A DNA stretch of 25,646 nucleotides from BA4 sp044376575 (GTDB lineage: Bacteria > Bacteroidota > Bacteroidia > CAIKAF01): the NCBI GenBank assembly GCA_044376575.1, contig JBILKR010000026.1, positions 1 to 25,646 on the forward strand, read 5' to 3'. The notes under the pieces were generated by a model. That model saw only the letters and a list, made by a program, of their open reading frames with translations. It was not told where the DNA came from and did no database searches. Shown here one piece after another: positions 7,933 through 15,725 of the stretch (position 1 is its first letter; every line of letters begins with the position of its first letter). Both the position numbers and the translations under genes were made by a program.

Positions 7933-9869
7933 ATTGATTTTGATATAAAAGGTTTAATATTAAAAATTACACTACCATTGATCTGCACACCTGATAATGG
8001 TCTGTTTTCAATTGTTTGATACATGGTATTGGTTACGTTTAATCCATTGATCATGATTTTCAAATCCATTTTTTTAAATCGAATTTGTTTCCCTAAACTA
8101 ATATCTAAACGAGCATAGGCATTTAATTTCATAGATTCATCAGTTCGAATAAATCTATCAGAAGTAAACTTTGAAATTGCTGTTATCCAAAAGCCTTTGA
8201 ACTGAGCCATGGCCATAACATTTATTGTATGATAGGGTACATAAATGATTTGTGTATTCATCACATTGCTAAGATCTCTTGAGTGCACGTAAGTATGTTG
8301 AACCTGCGTTGACCATTTCCATCCATTGTTTATTCCTGAAAATTGAACAGATGATTCTACACCGGAATTTCTTACCGACGTATAGTTAACGGGCGACCAA
8401 TACCCAAGATCATTAGGTTGCCAGGCAATCCAGTTATTGATCCACATAACGAATCCCGTGCTTGAAATTTCCCATTTTAATTTTTTACTGATGTCTAACT
8501 GAAGTTTGTATCCACCCTCTATATTCCAGCTAAACTCAGGTAAAAGATCAGGATTACCTCCTGGAGTCCAGTACCTGTCGTTAAGTGTTGGTATTCTGTA
8601 GCCATTATTTACCATCGTATTCAACGATAAGTGAGTTAATTTTTTATTGATAATTTTCCATTCCGTTCCAAATAAACCAGTCATTGGAGGTTGGTATCCC
8701 GGAGCGAATTGCTGTCGTACACCATAAGACATCGACAGCCAGGAAAATGGATGATAAATGGCATTCACTACAACAGAGAAACGATGTTCATTTACATTTT
8801 TAGCATATTGACTGATTGAAGGAAGCCATAATTGATAATGTATGCCCCAATCCAATTTTACTTTTTTCCATCCGTTCCATTTTTGAATCAAATATGACTG
8901 AAGTTGATGGATATGAGTTGAATCATTAATATTTTGATCAATATAATTCAGTTCATCATAAAAATAACCGACTCCGGCCTGAGAAAATAGATTTCTGTTT
9001 TTACCTATAAACCATTTGATCGTTGACATTGCACGGATATTCTGATCGAATTGCGAAGCCTTTAAATCAGCGGATCCGATGGCCGGTGGTATTCCTCTGA
9101 ACTGTCGATTATAATTAATCATTACAGATATTTCAGCATTTTTTCCGATGAGATAAGATAAGTCCTGTTGAAGTGCAAACTTCTGATATGATGCATTGTT
9201 CATCTGCTCCCAAGGGAAACCTGGTTTTGAGTAATTCCTGAAATAAAAATTATTTTTTGATTGTGAATAATTCAGGGATGTAGAAGAAGAAAACCTTTCT
9301 GAATTAATATTGGCTTTACATCTGCCACTAAAAGTTTCAAACGAACCACCTTCAACACTTACTTCAAATGATGAAGGTTGCTGATAATCAGGAAATGAAT
9401 TGAGTAATATCGTTGCACCCATGCTTGCATTACCAAATAATGTTGAGGCCGACCCATAAGCAATCTGGATTTCATCGTTTGTATTTACACTTAATAAACT
9501 CAAATCCATGAGTCCTAATGAACCACTGTTTATTTGAAATCCATTCCATAAAAAGTTTGTTTTTTCCGGTCCGGTTCCCCTAAATGAAATGGTAGATGAT
9601 GTACCATTTCCATAAGTTTTAATGTAAGCACCGGTAGCAAATTCAAGGGTATGTGCGAGCGACTGATGCTGAAATATTTGAAAATATAGAGAATCTATTT
9701 TTTCATATTTAATTCCTGGTACTGGATGATATTGCCGCTCAGTTACAACATGCTCCTTTAAAATTAACGGAGCAATATTATAACGAACTGTGTCTTGGCC
9801 ATGTAAATAACCAATAAACGACAGATAAAAAAATAAGCAAAAATTGCTTTTAAAATAATATATATTCAA
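7929..9869 (-). CDS. btuB: BtuB-like TonB-dependent vitamin B12 receptor, TTG start
   Basis: This outer-membrane active transporter takes up cobalamin, energised by TonB-ExbBD. It has 646 residues, close to BtuB size. A signal peptide covers about 1-24 (CLFFYLSFIGYLHG then QDT). A TonB-box-like stretch (LKEHVVTE, 37-44) is followed by a plug domain at about 60-165 with STISFRGTGPEKTNFLWNG and IQIAYGSASTLFGNASMGATI. The remainder has alternating aromatic-rich barrel strands. No carboxypeptidase-like N-terminal domain is present, unlike SusC-type receptors. There is no ATG or GTG near the signal peptide, and the first internal Met is residue 121, inside the plug, so TTG at 9869 is the best start. 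The cobalamin riboswitch directly upstream gives the substrate. The stop overlaps the next gene's ATG, so the two are translationally coupled. Confidence 0.9.
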   Translation of the reverse strand: MNIYYFKSNFCLFFYLSFIGYLHGQDTVRYNIAPLILKEHVVTERQYHPVPGIKYEKIDSLYFQIFQHQSLAHTLEFATGAYIKTYGNGTSSTISFRGTGPEKTNFLWNGFQINSGSLGLMDLSLLSVNTNDEIQIAYGSASTLFGNASMGATILLNSFPDYQQPSSFEVSVEGGSFETFSGRCKANINSERFSSSTSLNYSQSKNNFYFRNYSKPGFPWEQMNNASYQKFALQQDLSYLIGKNAEISVMINYNRQFRGIPPAIGSADLKASQFDQNIRAMSTIKWFIGKNRNLFSQAGVGYFYDELNYIDQNINDSTHIHQLQSYLIQKWNGWKKVKLDWGIHYQLWLPSISQYAKNVNEHRFSVVVNAIYHPFSWLSMSYGVRQQFAPGYQPPMTGLFGTEWKIINKKLTHLSLNTMVNNGYRIPTLNDRYWTPGGNPDLLPEFSWNIEGGYKLQLDISKKLKWEISSTGFVMWINNWIAWQPNDLGYWSPVNYTSVRNSGVESSVQFSGINNGWKWSTQVQHTYVHSRDLSNVMNTQIIYVPYHTINVMAMAQFKGFWITAISKFTSDRFIRTDESMKLNAYARLDISLGKQIRFKKMDLKIMINGLNVTNTMYQTIENRPLSGVQINGSVIFNIKPFISKSI

Positions 9870-9883
9870 CGTATAAAAATTAT

Positions 9884-9907
9884 AAGATTCTTTTTCCCGA
9901 GAATCTT
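9884..9907 (-). promoter_or_regulatory. Expression-platform hairpin between riboswitch and receptor start
   Basis: In the minus-strand RNA, AAGATTCT (9907-9900) pairs with AGAATCTT (9891-9884) around an 8-base loop, followed by AUAAUUUUUAU and then the TTG start 14 bases on. It could be a weak intrinsic terminator or a stem that hides the ribosome site. The overlapping palindrome CTTAATTTAAG (9915-9905) would compete with this stem and is a candidate alternative fold. Confidence 0.6.
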
Positions 9908-9918
9908 AAATTAAGAAC

Positions 9919-10087
9919 GGTGGCAGGTCTCCTGGCTTATCCAGTATTTTCAGCCTTCCCAACTTTTATAGTCAGTGGCAAAAGAATTTGAAAATACTTT
10001 TTTTTGGAATTACAGTTGCGGGAACAGCTCCCGTTTTACACGGGATTCCCTTTTCATCACTGATTTGATTAAAATCAATGAACCACA
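9919..10087 (-). ncRNA. Cobalamin riboswitch
   Basis: Read on the minus strand, the conserved blocks appear in the right order: AAAAGGGAATCCCGTG (10054-10039), then the GCTGTTCCCGCAACTG core, GCCACTGAC (9979-9971), GGGAAGGC (9960-9953) and the B12 box GCCAGGAGACCTGCC (9936-9922). The closing stem GTGG (10086-10083) pairs with CCAC (9923-9920). The element ends about 50 bases before the receptor start and is expected to shut the operon down when cobalamin is plentiful. The outer boundaries are approximate. Confidence 0.96.
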
Positions 10088-10096
10088 ATTCAAATT

Positions 10097-10288
10097 TTAA
10101 TTACACTCGTAATCTGTTAATAATTCTAATGCGTTTATTGCATCTTCGTATTCCTCCTGAGATTCAAATTCCTCACGACAAATTTGTTCAGAATCATTAT
10201 TTGATGAACTTGTACAAGTAACACATGGATTGCATGATACCACAGTCAAAGCTACAATGCTTAATAAAGCTAATTTTAAATTTTTCAT
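10097..10288 (-). CDS. Small Cys-rich lipoprotein, unknown function (copy 2)
   Basis: The product has 63 residues. The signal peptide is followed by a lipobox, VVSC, with Cys19 predicted as the lipidated residue. Further cysteines lie at 22 and 25 (CVTC), 37 and 62, with DS at 32-33 and DYEC at 59-62. The steps from the second CxxC cysteine to the next cysteine (12 residues) and from DS to that cysteine are the same as in the protein at 6621-6821. The segment between the last two cysteines is acidic (EEFESQEEYEDAINALE) and probably helical. No known family is recognised. The stop codon lies only about 10 bases before the cobalamin riboswitch on the same strand, with no terminator between, so transcription may read through. 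The promoter is unclear: the 104 bases upstream hold only one-mismatch -7 candidates and an inverted repeat TTAAC-AAT-GTTAA at 10362-10374. Confidence 0.8.
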   Translation of the reverse strand: MKNLKLALLSIVALTVVSCNPCVTCTSSSNNDSEQICREEFESQEEYEDAINALELLTDYECN

Positions 10289-10392
10289 GTTATGAATTTT
10301 TTTGCTAAATTAATAAAATGTATCATTTAATAATAATATTAATACTATCAGATTTATTAACTTAACAATGTTAACGTCTTTATTAAATGTCA

Positions 10393-11535
10393 TTAGTTTA
10401 TAATATCAACCGCATTCTGAGCAATTGATGAACCAATGGCAACACCCATTCCTCCCATTCGTACAGCAAGATAAATACGATCATCAAAACGTTTTACAAT
10501 TGGCATTTTATCCGACCCCATTCCCATAATCCCGCTCCATTGATATTCAATTGTAAACTCATATTCCGGAAGAATATATTCATTTAATAATCCCAACAGA
10601 TATTCGTGCATTGAACTAGTAATTTCCATTTTAGTCGTTCTTTCATCATCAAAATTTAAGTGTCTTCCACCGCCAATCAAAATTCTTTGATCAACATTTC
10701 TGAAATAATCAAATCCTTTGTGATGATGAAAAGCCCCCTCGATTGATAATTCAGGTATAACAGAGGTTACAAGCACTTGACCTCGTGCAGGAACAACTTT
10801 AATATCAGGTAATAAATCAGAAGCAAATCCATTGTTACAAATCAAGATTTTTTCAGTCTTAATTTCGGCAAATTCTGTATGGAGTATTGCATATTCTGAT
10901 ATGCTTTCCACTTTTTCAATTTTCATTCCATTAAATATTGGAATATGCAACTGTGTACAATGTTTATACAGGCTTTGCATCAACTTCCCAGAATGCAACT
11001 GCCCTTCAAAAGGATTCTGAATTAGATGTTTTACACCTTTCATTTTCCATGATGCTGGAATTTCAGAAACAGAAAAAACATCTACATCAAACTGATGATA
11101 GTGTTTCATTTTCTGATTTACAAATTCCATTTGCTGCATGCATTTTTCAAATTCATCTTCCTGATTTTCAAGAAAAATTTCAAAACCACCGTTTACCTGA
11201 TAGTCAATAAATGCTTCATCATGAATATTCAATAATGTCTGTAATCCATCCCATCTTTTTCCAATCAGTTGAAATACTTCTTCTTCACTTTGAGATGATA
11301 GGTCGTCAATAATTTCGCTCAGGCTACCGAAACATGCAAAACCTGCATTTCTTGTAGTAGCTCCATGGGGTAAAACGCCTGATTCAAATACTACAACATG
11401 CTGATCAGGATATTTTTGTTTATAAAGAATAGCAGAGGTTAACCCCACAATTCCTGAACCAACTACTGATAAATCAATGTTCTTAAGAAAACTTTCTCTT
11501 TCCCAATAACTAAAATAATCAGCCTTCAGCATCAT
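10393..11535 (-). CDS. FAD-dependent amine/D-amino-acid oxidase-like oxidoreductase (DAO family)
   Basis: The product has 380 residues. A Rossmann dinucleotide-binding motif lies near the N-terminus (VVGSGIVGLTSAILY, GSGIVG at 26-31), and an acidic residue ends the second strand (VVVFES, Glu51). The segment GATTRNAGFACFGS (58-71) is the flavin-contacting loop typical of glycine oxidase, gamma-glutamylputrescine oxidase and sarcosine oxidase relatives. A later FNGMKIEKVES stretch and ILICNNGFAS are the usual second part of the FAD site, and WSGIMGMGSDKMPIV with MGGMGVAIGSSIA closes the FAD domain as in DAO (PF01266) enzymes. No signal peptide is seen, so it is cytoplasmic. The substrate is unknown. 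It starts 9 bases after the stop of the barrel gene at 11545, so the two are probably one operon. ATGATG gives two adjacent possible starts. Confidence 0.85.
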   Translation of the reverse strand: MMLKADYFSYWERESFLKNIDLSVVGSGIVGLTSAILYKQKYPDQHVVVFESGVLPHGATTRNAGFACFGSLSEIIDDLSSQSEEEVFQLIGKRWDGLQTLLNIHDEAFIDYQVNGGFEIFLENQEDEFEKCMQQMEFVNQKMKHYHQFDVDVFSVSEIPASWKMKGVKHLIQNPFEGQLHSGKLMQSLYKHCTQLHIPIFNGMKIEKVESISEYAILHTEFAEIKTEKILICNNGFASDLLPDIKVVPARGQVLVTSVIPELSIEGAFHHHKGFDYFRNVDQRILIGGGRHLNFDDERTTKMEITSSMHEYLLGLLNEYILPEYEFTIEYQWSGIMGMGSDKMPIVKRFDDRIYLAVRMGGMGVAIGSSIAQNAVDIIN

Positions 11536-11544
11536 ACTTTTCTA

Positions 11545-12180
11545 TTACAGAAATTTAAATCCAACTGTCAGTTCCAGATGTCCGTTTCTAAAGCCGCCAT
11601 CTTGTTTCTGAACCATCACATTATTTCCAATCATATTGATAAAACCATACTTGTATCGTGCATCAAATGTGAATTTCCAGATATCAATACCTAGACCACC
11701 AAATAATCCAAGGTTCCAGTCAGTAAATTCAGCAGCATCCATATTTTGATTTAACGGATCAATAACAACAATGTCATTTGTCAGCACAACAGCACCAAAA
11801 GGACCTCCACCAAGCCTTACATTAATAATTTTAAAATCAATTATTTTATACCCAACAGATAGTGGAAATTCAATTTGATTTGACTTGAATGAATAACTAC
11901 CACCTCCATTAAAAAATCCTTCTCCTCCAACCATAGAAAATGATGCTTCCGGTTGAATATATAAACGCTTGATATTAAATCTTGCAAAAACACCTCCGTT
12001 AAAAGCTATATAACCCTGCGAAGTAAAATCAGGAATATCAGTAGACATATAATTCAGATTCAAACCTGCTTTAATACCAATATTTACTGGCTTAGAAGGC
12101 ACAACAGACATTGTATTCTGGCTATTCAACAAGAGATTCATGTAAATGAACACTATGCTAAAAAATATGTTTTTATTCAT
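11545..12180 (-). CDS. PorT-like outer-membrane beta-barrel protein
   Basis: The product has 211 residues with a signal peptide (about 1-20, FFSIVFIYMNLLLNS then QN). The mature part has the pattern of the 8-stranded PorT/OmpA-like barrel family (PF13568): an opening NIGIKAGLNLNYM strand, FARFNIKRLYIQPEASFSMVGG, QIEFPLSVGYKII, VRLGGGPFGAVVL, WNLGLFGGLGIDIWKFTFDARYKYG and a last strand HLELTVGFKFL. The terminal aromatic-x pattern (GFKFL) fits a barrel-insertion signal. It is the first gene of a two-gene unit with the FAD oxidase and has its own divergent promoter. No specific role can be read from sequence. Confidence 0.85.
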   Translation of the reverse strand: MNKNIFFSIVFIYMNLLLNSQNTMSVVPSKPVNIGIKAGLNLNYMSTDIPDFTSQGYIAFNGGVFARFNIKRLYIQPEASFSMVGGEGFFNGGGSYSFKSNQIEFPLSVGYKIIDFKIINVRLGGGPFGAVVLTNDIVVIDPLNQNMDAAEFTDWNLGLFGGLGIDIWKFTFDARYKYGFINMIGNNVMVQKQDGGFRNGHLELTVGFKFL

Positions 12181-12205
12181 GATGTTGATTAATTAAATCA
12201 TGATA

Positions 12206-12237
12206 CAAAGATACACTTTGTTTATCCGAGTGGGAAA
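12206..12237 (-). promoter_or_regulatory. Promoter of the barrel/oxidase operon
   Basis: On the minus strand TTTC (12237-12234), a 20-base spacer and TATCTTTG (12213-12206) match TTTG-N19-21-TAnnTTTG with one mismatch in the -33 element. It directs transcription towards the barrel gene starting at 12180 and interleaves with the divergent mutase promoter. Confidence 0.6.
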
Positions 12238-12247
12238 ACTATTTTTG
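12217..12247 (+). promoter_or_regulatory. icmF: Promoter of the fused mutase gene
   Basis: TTTG (12217-12220), exactly 19 bases, then TATTTTTG (12240-12247) is a full match to the Bacteroidota housekeeping promoter TTTG-N19-TAnnTTTG. The leader would be about 23-25 bases before the ATG at 12277. Confidence 0.78.
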
Positions 12248-12276
12248 TATCATCCTAAAAATTAGTATATAAAAGT

Positions 12277-15200
12277 ATGGATAGTCAATCAGGTATATAT
12301 CATCCTAAAAATAAAATAAGAATTGTAACTGCGGCTTCATTGTTTGACGGACACGATGCAACCATTAATATTATGCGTCGCATTATTCAGTCAAGCGGTG
12401 CTGAAGTAATTCATTTAGGTCATGATAGAAGTGTTGAGGAGATTGTAAATTGTGCCATTCAGGAAGATGCCAATGCTATAGCGATTACTTCATACCAGGG
12501 AGGGCATGTGGAATATTTTAAATTCATGTTTGATTTATTGAAAGAAAAAGGATGCTCACATATTAAATTATTTGGAGGTGGTGGTGGAACTATATTGCCT
12601 GATGAAATAGAAGAACTTCATGCCTATGGAATTACTCGTCTTTATTCACCTGATGATGGAAGAAGGATGGGATTGCAGGGGATGATTAACGATTTGCTTG
12701 AAAAGTCTGACTATCCGCTAGGTTTGAATGTTAAAGATGAAGTAAATAAATTGCCGAATAAAAATATTCAATCAATTGCAAAACTTATTACTGCCGCTGA
12801 AAATCAAACTGAAGGTAGTGATGTTGCTTTACAAGAGATAAATGAAATAGCACAGAAAACAAGCATTCCTGTTCTTGGAATTACCGGAACCGGCGGTGCG
12901 GGAAAATCTTCGCTGGTGGATGAACTGGTGCGCAGGTTCTTACTTGATTTTAAAGACAAAACCATAGCCATTGTTTCGGTTGACCCTTCCAAACGTAAGA
13001 CCGGTGGGGCATTGCTTGGCGATAGAATTCGTATGAATTCTATAAATCATCCTAGGGTGTTTATGCGTTCCCTTGCTACACGACAAAGTAATCTTGCCTT
13101 ATCAAAGCATGTAAAGGAAGCGTTAGATATACTCAAAGTAGCTCAATATGATCTGATCATTTTAGAAACTTCGGGAATCGGACAAAGTGATACGGAGATT
13201 ACAGATCACAGTGATGTAAGTCTTTATGTAATGACTCCGGAGTACGGAGCAGCGTCGCAGCTTGAAAAGATTGACATGCTTGACTTTGCTGATATTATTG
13301 CTTTAAACAAGTTTGATAAACGCGGAGCCATGGATGCCATACGTGATGTAAAAAAACAATATAAGCGTAATCATCAGTTATGGGATGCAGATGATGAATC
13401 ACTTCCTGTTTTTGGAACCATTGCTTCTCAATTTAATGATCCAGGTATGAATCGCTTGTATAAAGCAATCATGGATAAGATTGTAGAACGTACTGGATTA
13501 GCAGAACTCACATCACATTTTCAGGTGACCGATGAGATGTCAGAAAAGATTTATATTATTCCGCCACAACGTACACGTTATTTATCTGAGATTTCTGAGT
13601 CTGTTAGAAAGTACAATCGATGGACCAATGAACAAGCAGACATTGCTCAACAAATGTATGGACTGAACAGCACCATAGAGATATTAAAAGGGAAAACTGA
13701 TGATGCTGTCATCAATGCTATCTCAAATGAATTTGAAAATTTAAAATTAAGTCTTGACGGACATAACTGGAAACTTATTGAAACCTGGCCTCAGCGGGTG
13801 CAGGAATACAAAAATGAATATTACATATTTAGCGTAAGAGGTAAAGAAATTAAGGTTAAAACACACACCGAATCATTATCACATTCTCAAATACCTAAAG
13901 TTTCTTCTCCAAGATATACTGCATGGGGTGATGTATTAAAATGGAATTTACAGGAAAACTTTCCCGGTTTTTATCCTTACACATCCGGTGTATTCCCTTT
14001 TAAAAGAGAAAATGAAGACCCTACGCGAATGTTTGCAGGAGAAGGCGGCCCTGAAAGAACAAACCGCCGGTTTCACTACGTATCTCTTGGAATGCCTGCA
14101 AAAAGATTATCCACAGCTTTTGATTCTGTTACATTATACGGACACGATCCTGCAGTTAGGCCAGATATATACGGTAAAATTGGAAATTCCGGGGTCTCTA
14201 TCTGTTGCCTGGATGATGCTAAAAAACTATATTCAGGATTTAATCTTGCAGCTGCGAATACATCTGTATCCATGACCATCAATGGTCCTGCTCCTACCCT
14301 ATGTGCATTTTTCATGAATGCTGCCATTGATCAGCAGTGTGAAATTTATATTAAAGAACAAGGGCTGGAAAATGATGTAAGAAAAAAAATAGAAAAGATA
14401 TTTAATGATAAAGGAATGACACCTCCCTCCTATCAGGGCGCTCTGCCTGAAGGGAATGATGGCCTCGGACTTATGCTCCTTGGTGTTACAGGCGATCAGG
14501 TATTACCTGTAGAGGTGTATAATAGAATCAAAGATGATACATTAAAACTTGTTAGAGGAACAGTTCAGGCAGACATATTAAAAGAAGATCAGGCACAAAA
14601 TACATGTATATTCTCTACTGAGTTTTCGCTTCGATTGATGGGTGATCTTCAGCAATATTTTATTAATAAAGGGGTAAGAAATTTTTATTCTGTTTCTATT
14701 TCAGGATATCATATAGCAGAAGCAGGAGCAAATCCTATTTCTCAATTAGCATTTACGCTGGCAAATGGATTTACTTATGTTGAGTATTATCGTTCACGCG
14801 GAATGGATATTAATGATTTTGCTCCAAATCTATCCTTCTTCTTCTCTAATGGTATTGATCCAGAATATGCAGTTATCGGAAGGGTTGCTAGAAGAATATG
14901 GGCAAAGGCAATGCGTAATTTATATGGTGCCAATGAACGTTCACAAATGCTGAAATATCATATTCAAACATCCGGCCGCTCATTACATGCACAGGAAATT
15001 GATTTTAATGATATACGCACAACCTTACAGGCACTCTATGCGATTTATGATAATTGTCAGTCGTTACATACCAATGCTTACGACGAAGCCATTACCACGC
15101 CAACTGAAGAGTCGGTTCGCAGAGCAATGGCCATTCAATTAATTATTAATAAGGAGTTAGGATTGGCAAAAAATGAAAATCCTCTGCAGGGTTCATTTAT

Positions 15201-15654
15201 TATCGAAGAACTAACTGATTTGGTTGAAGAAGCTGTAATGTTGGAATTTGACCGCATCACTGAAAGAGGCGGAGTTTTAGGTGCCATGGAAACCATGTAT
15301 CAGCGAGGTAAAATCCAGGAAGAAAGTTTATACTACGAAACTTTAAAGCATAACGGAGAATATCCAATTATTGGAGTAAATACTTTCTTATCATCCAAAG
15401 GTTCACCTACCATCATACCTCAGGAAGTGATTCGCAGTACAACAGAAGAAAAAGAGTATCAGATCAACATGCTTTCAGATTTACACAATTTGCATCATGA
15501 TAAGGCAACTGTTTTGCTTCGTGAATTACAAGTATCAGCGATTCAAAATAAAAACATGTTTGAGCAGTTGATGGAAGTAAGTAAGGTTTGCTCATTAGGT
15601 CAAATCACACATGCATTATTTGAAGTTGGCGGTCAATACAGAAGAAATATGTAA
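12277..15654 (+). CDS. icmF: Fused B12-dependent acyl-CoA mutase with G-protein chaperone domain (IcmF type)
   Basis: This adenosylcobalamin enzyme rearranges the carbon skeleton of acyl-CoA; IcmF members interconvert isobutyryl- and n-butyryl-CoA. It has 1125 residues in the IcmF order. The B12-binding domain (about 13-145) has DGHD with His26 as the cobalt ligand, SYQGGH and a FGGGGGT loop. The MeaB-like GTPase (about 195-410) has P-loop GTGGAGKSS (204-212), ETSGIGQSD and NKFD (344-347). A linker precedes the mutase barrel from about 540 (YPYTSGVFPFKR, LSTAFDSVTLYG, SVSMTINGPAP, VSISGYHIAEAGA). In DILKEDQAQNT, Gln774 sits where methylmalonyl-CoA mutases have the carboxylate-binding Arg, favouring a non-carboxylated substrate. 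Compared with mutases I remember, the barrel carries an extra segment at about 690-760. It has its own promoter and a strong terminator, and is divergent from the barrel/oxidase operon. Confidence 0.93.
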   Translation: MDSQSGIYHPKNKIRIVTAASLFDGHDATINIMRRIIQSSGAEVIHLGHDRSVEEIVNCAIQEDANAIAITSYQGGHVEYFKFMFDLLKEKGCSHIKLFGGGGGTILPDEIEELHAYGITRLYSPDDGRRMGLQGMINDLLEKSDYPLGLNVKDEVNKLPNKNIQSIAKLITAAENQTEGSDVALQEINEIAQKTSIPVLGITGTGGAGKSSLVDELVRRFLLDFKDKTIAIVSVDPSKRKTGGALLGDRIRMNSINHPRVFMRSLATRQSNLALSKHVKEALDILKVAQYDLIILETSGIGQSDTEITDHSDVSLYVMTPEYGAASQLEKIDMLDFADIIALNKFDKRGAMDAIRDVKKQYKRNHQLWDADDESLPVFGTIASQFNDPGMNRLYKAIMDKIVERTGLAELTSHFQVTDEMSEKIYIIPPQRTRYLSEISESVRKYNRWTNEQADIAQQMYGLNSTIEILKGKTDDAVINAISNEFENLKLSLDGHNWKLIETWPQRVQEYKNEYYIFSVRGKEIKVKTHTESLSHSQIPKVSSPRYTAWGDVLKWNLQENFPGFYPYTSGVFPFKRENEDPTRMFAGEGGPERTNRRFHYVSLGMPAKRLSTAFDSVTLYGHDPAVRPDIYGKIGNSGVSICCLDDAKKLYSGFNLAAANTSVSMTINGPAPTLCAFFMNAAIDQQCEIYIKEQGLENDVRKKIEKIFNDKGMTPPSYQGALPEGNDGLGLMLLGVTGDQVLPVEVYNRIKDDTLKLVRGTVQADILKEDQAQNTCIFSTEFSLRLMGDLQQYFINKGVRNFYSVSISGYHIAEAGANPISQLAFTLANGFTYVEYYRSRGMDINDFAPNLSFFFSNGIDPEYAVIGRVARRIWAKAMRNLYGANERSQMLKYHIQTSGRSLHAQEIDFNDIRTTLQALYAIYDNCQSLHTNAYDEAITTPTEESVRRAMAIQLIINKELGLAKNENPLQGSFIIEELTDLVEEAVMLEFDRITERGGVLGAMETMYQRGKIQEESLYYETLKHNGEYPIIGVNTFLSSKGSPTIIPQEVIRSTTEEKEYQINMLSDLHNLHHDKATVLLRELQVSAIQNKNMFEQLMEVSKVCSLGQITHALFEVGGQYRRNM

Positions 15655-15677
15655 TGATTATTTAATTATTAAAAATA

Positions 15678-15704
15678 AAAATGCCGGGTCAAGCCCGGCA
15701 TTTT
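15678..15704. terminator. Bidirectional intrinsic terminator between icmF and the giant repeat protein gene
   Basis: AAAATGCCGGG (15678-15688), loop TCAAG, then CCCGGCATTTT (15694-15704). This is an 11-bp perfect stem with a GC-rich core, followed by ATTTTC on the plus side and by TTTTATTTTTAATAATT on the minus side. It serves the two convergent genes. Confidence 0.93.
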
Positions 15705-15725
15705 ATTTTCAGGTAGGTTCCATTT

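Noticed and set aside
10362..10374. Inverted repeat TTAAC-AAT-GTTAA upstream of the small lipoprotein gene
   Set aside because: It is a 5-bp AT-rich palindrome in an AT-rich gap and is likely chance; kept only as a remark under the gene.
14076..14327. 83-codon minus-strand open frame inside the mutase gene
   Set aside because: It is antisense to the conserved mutase barrel and has no supporting signal.
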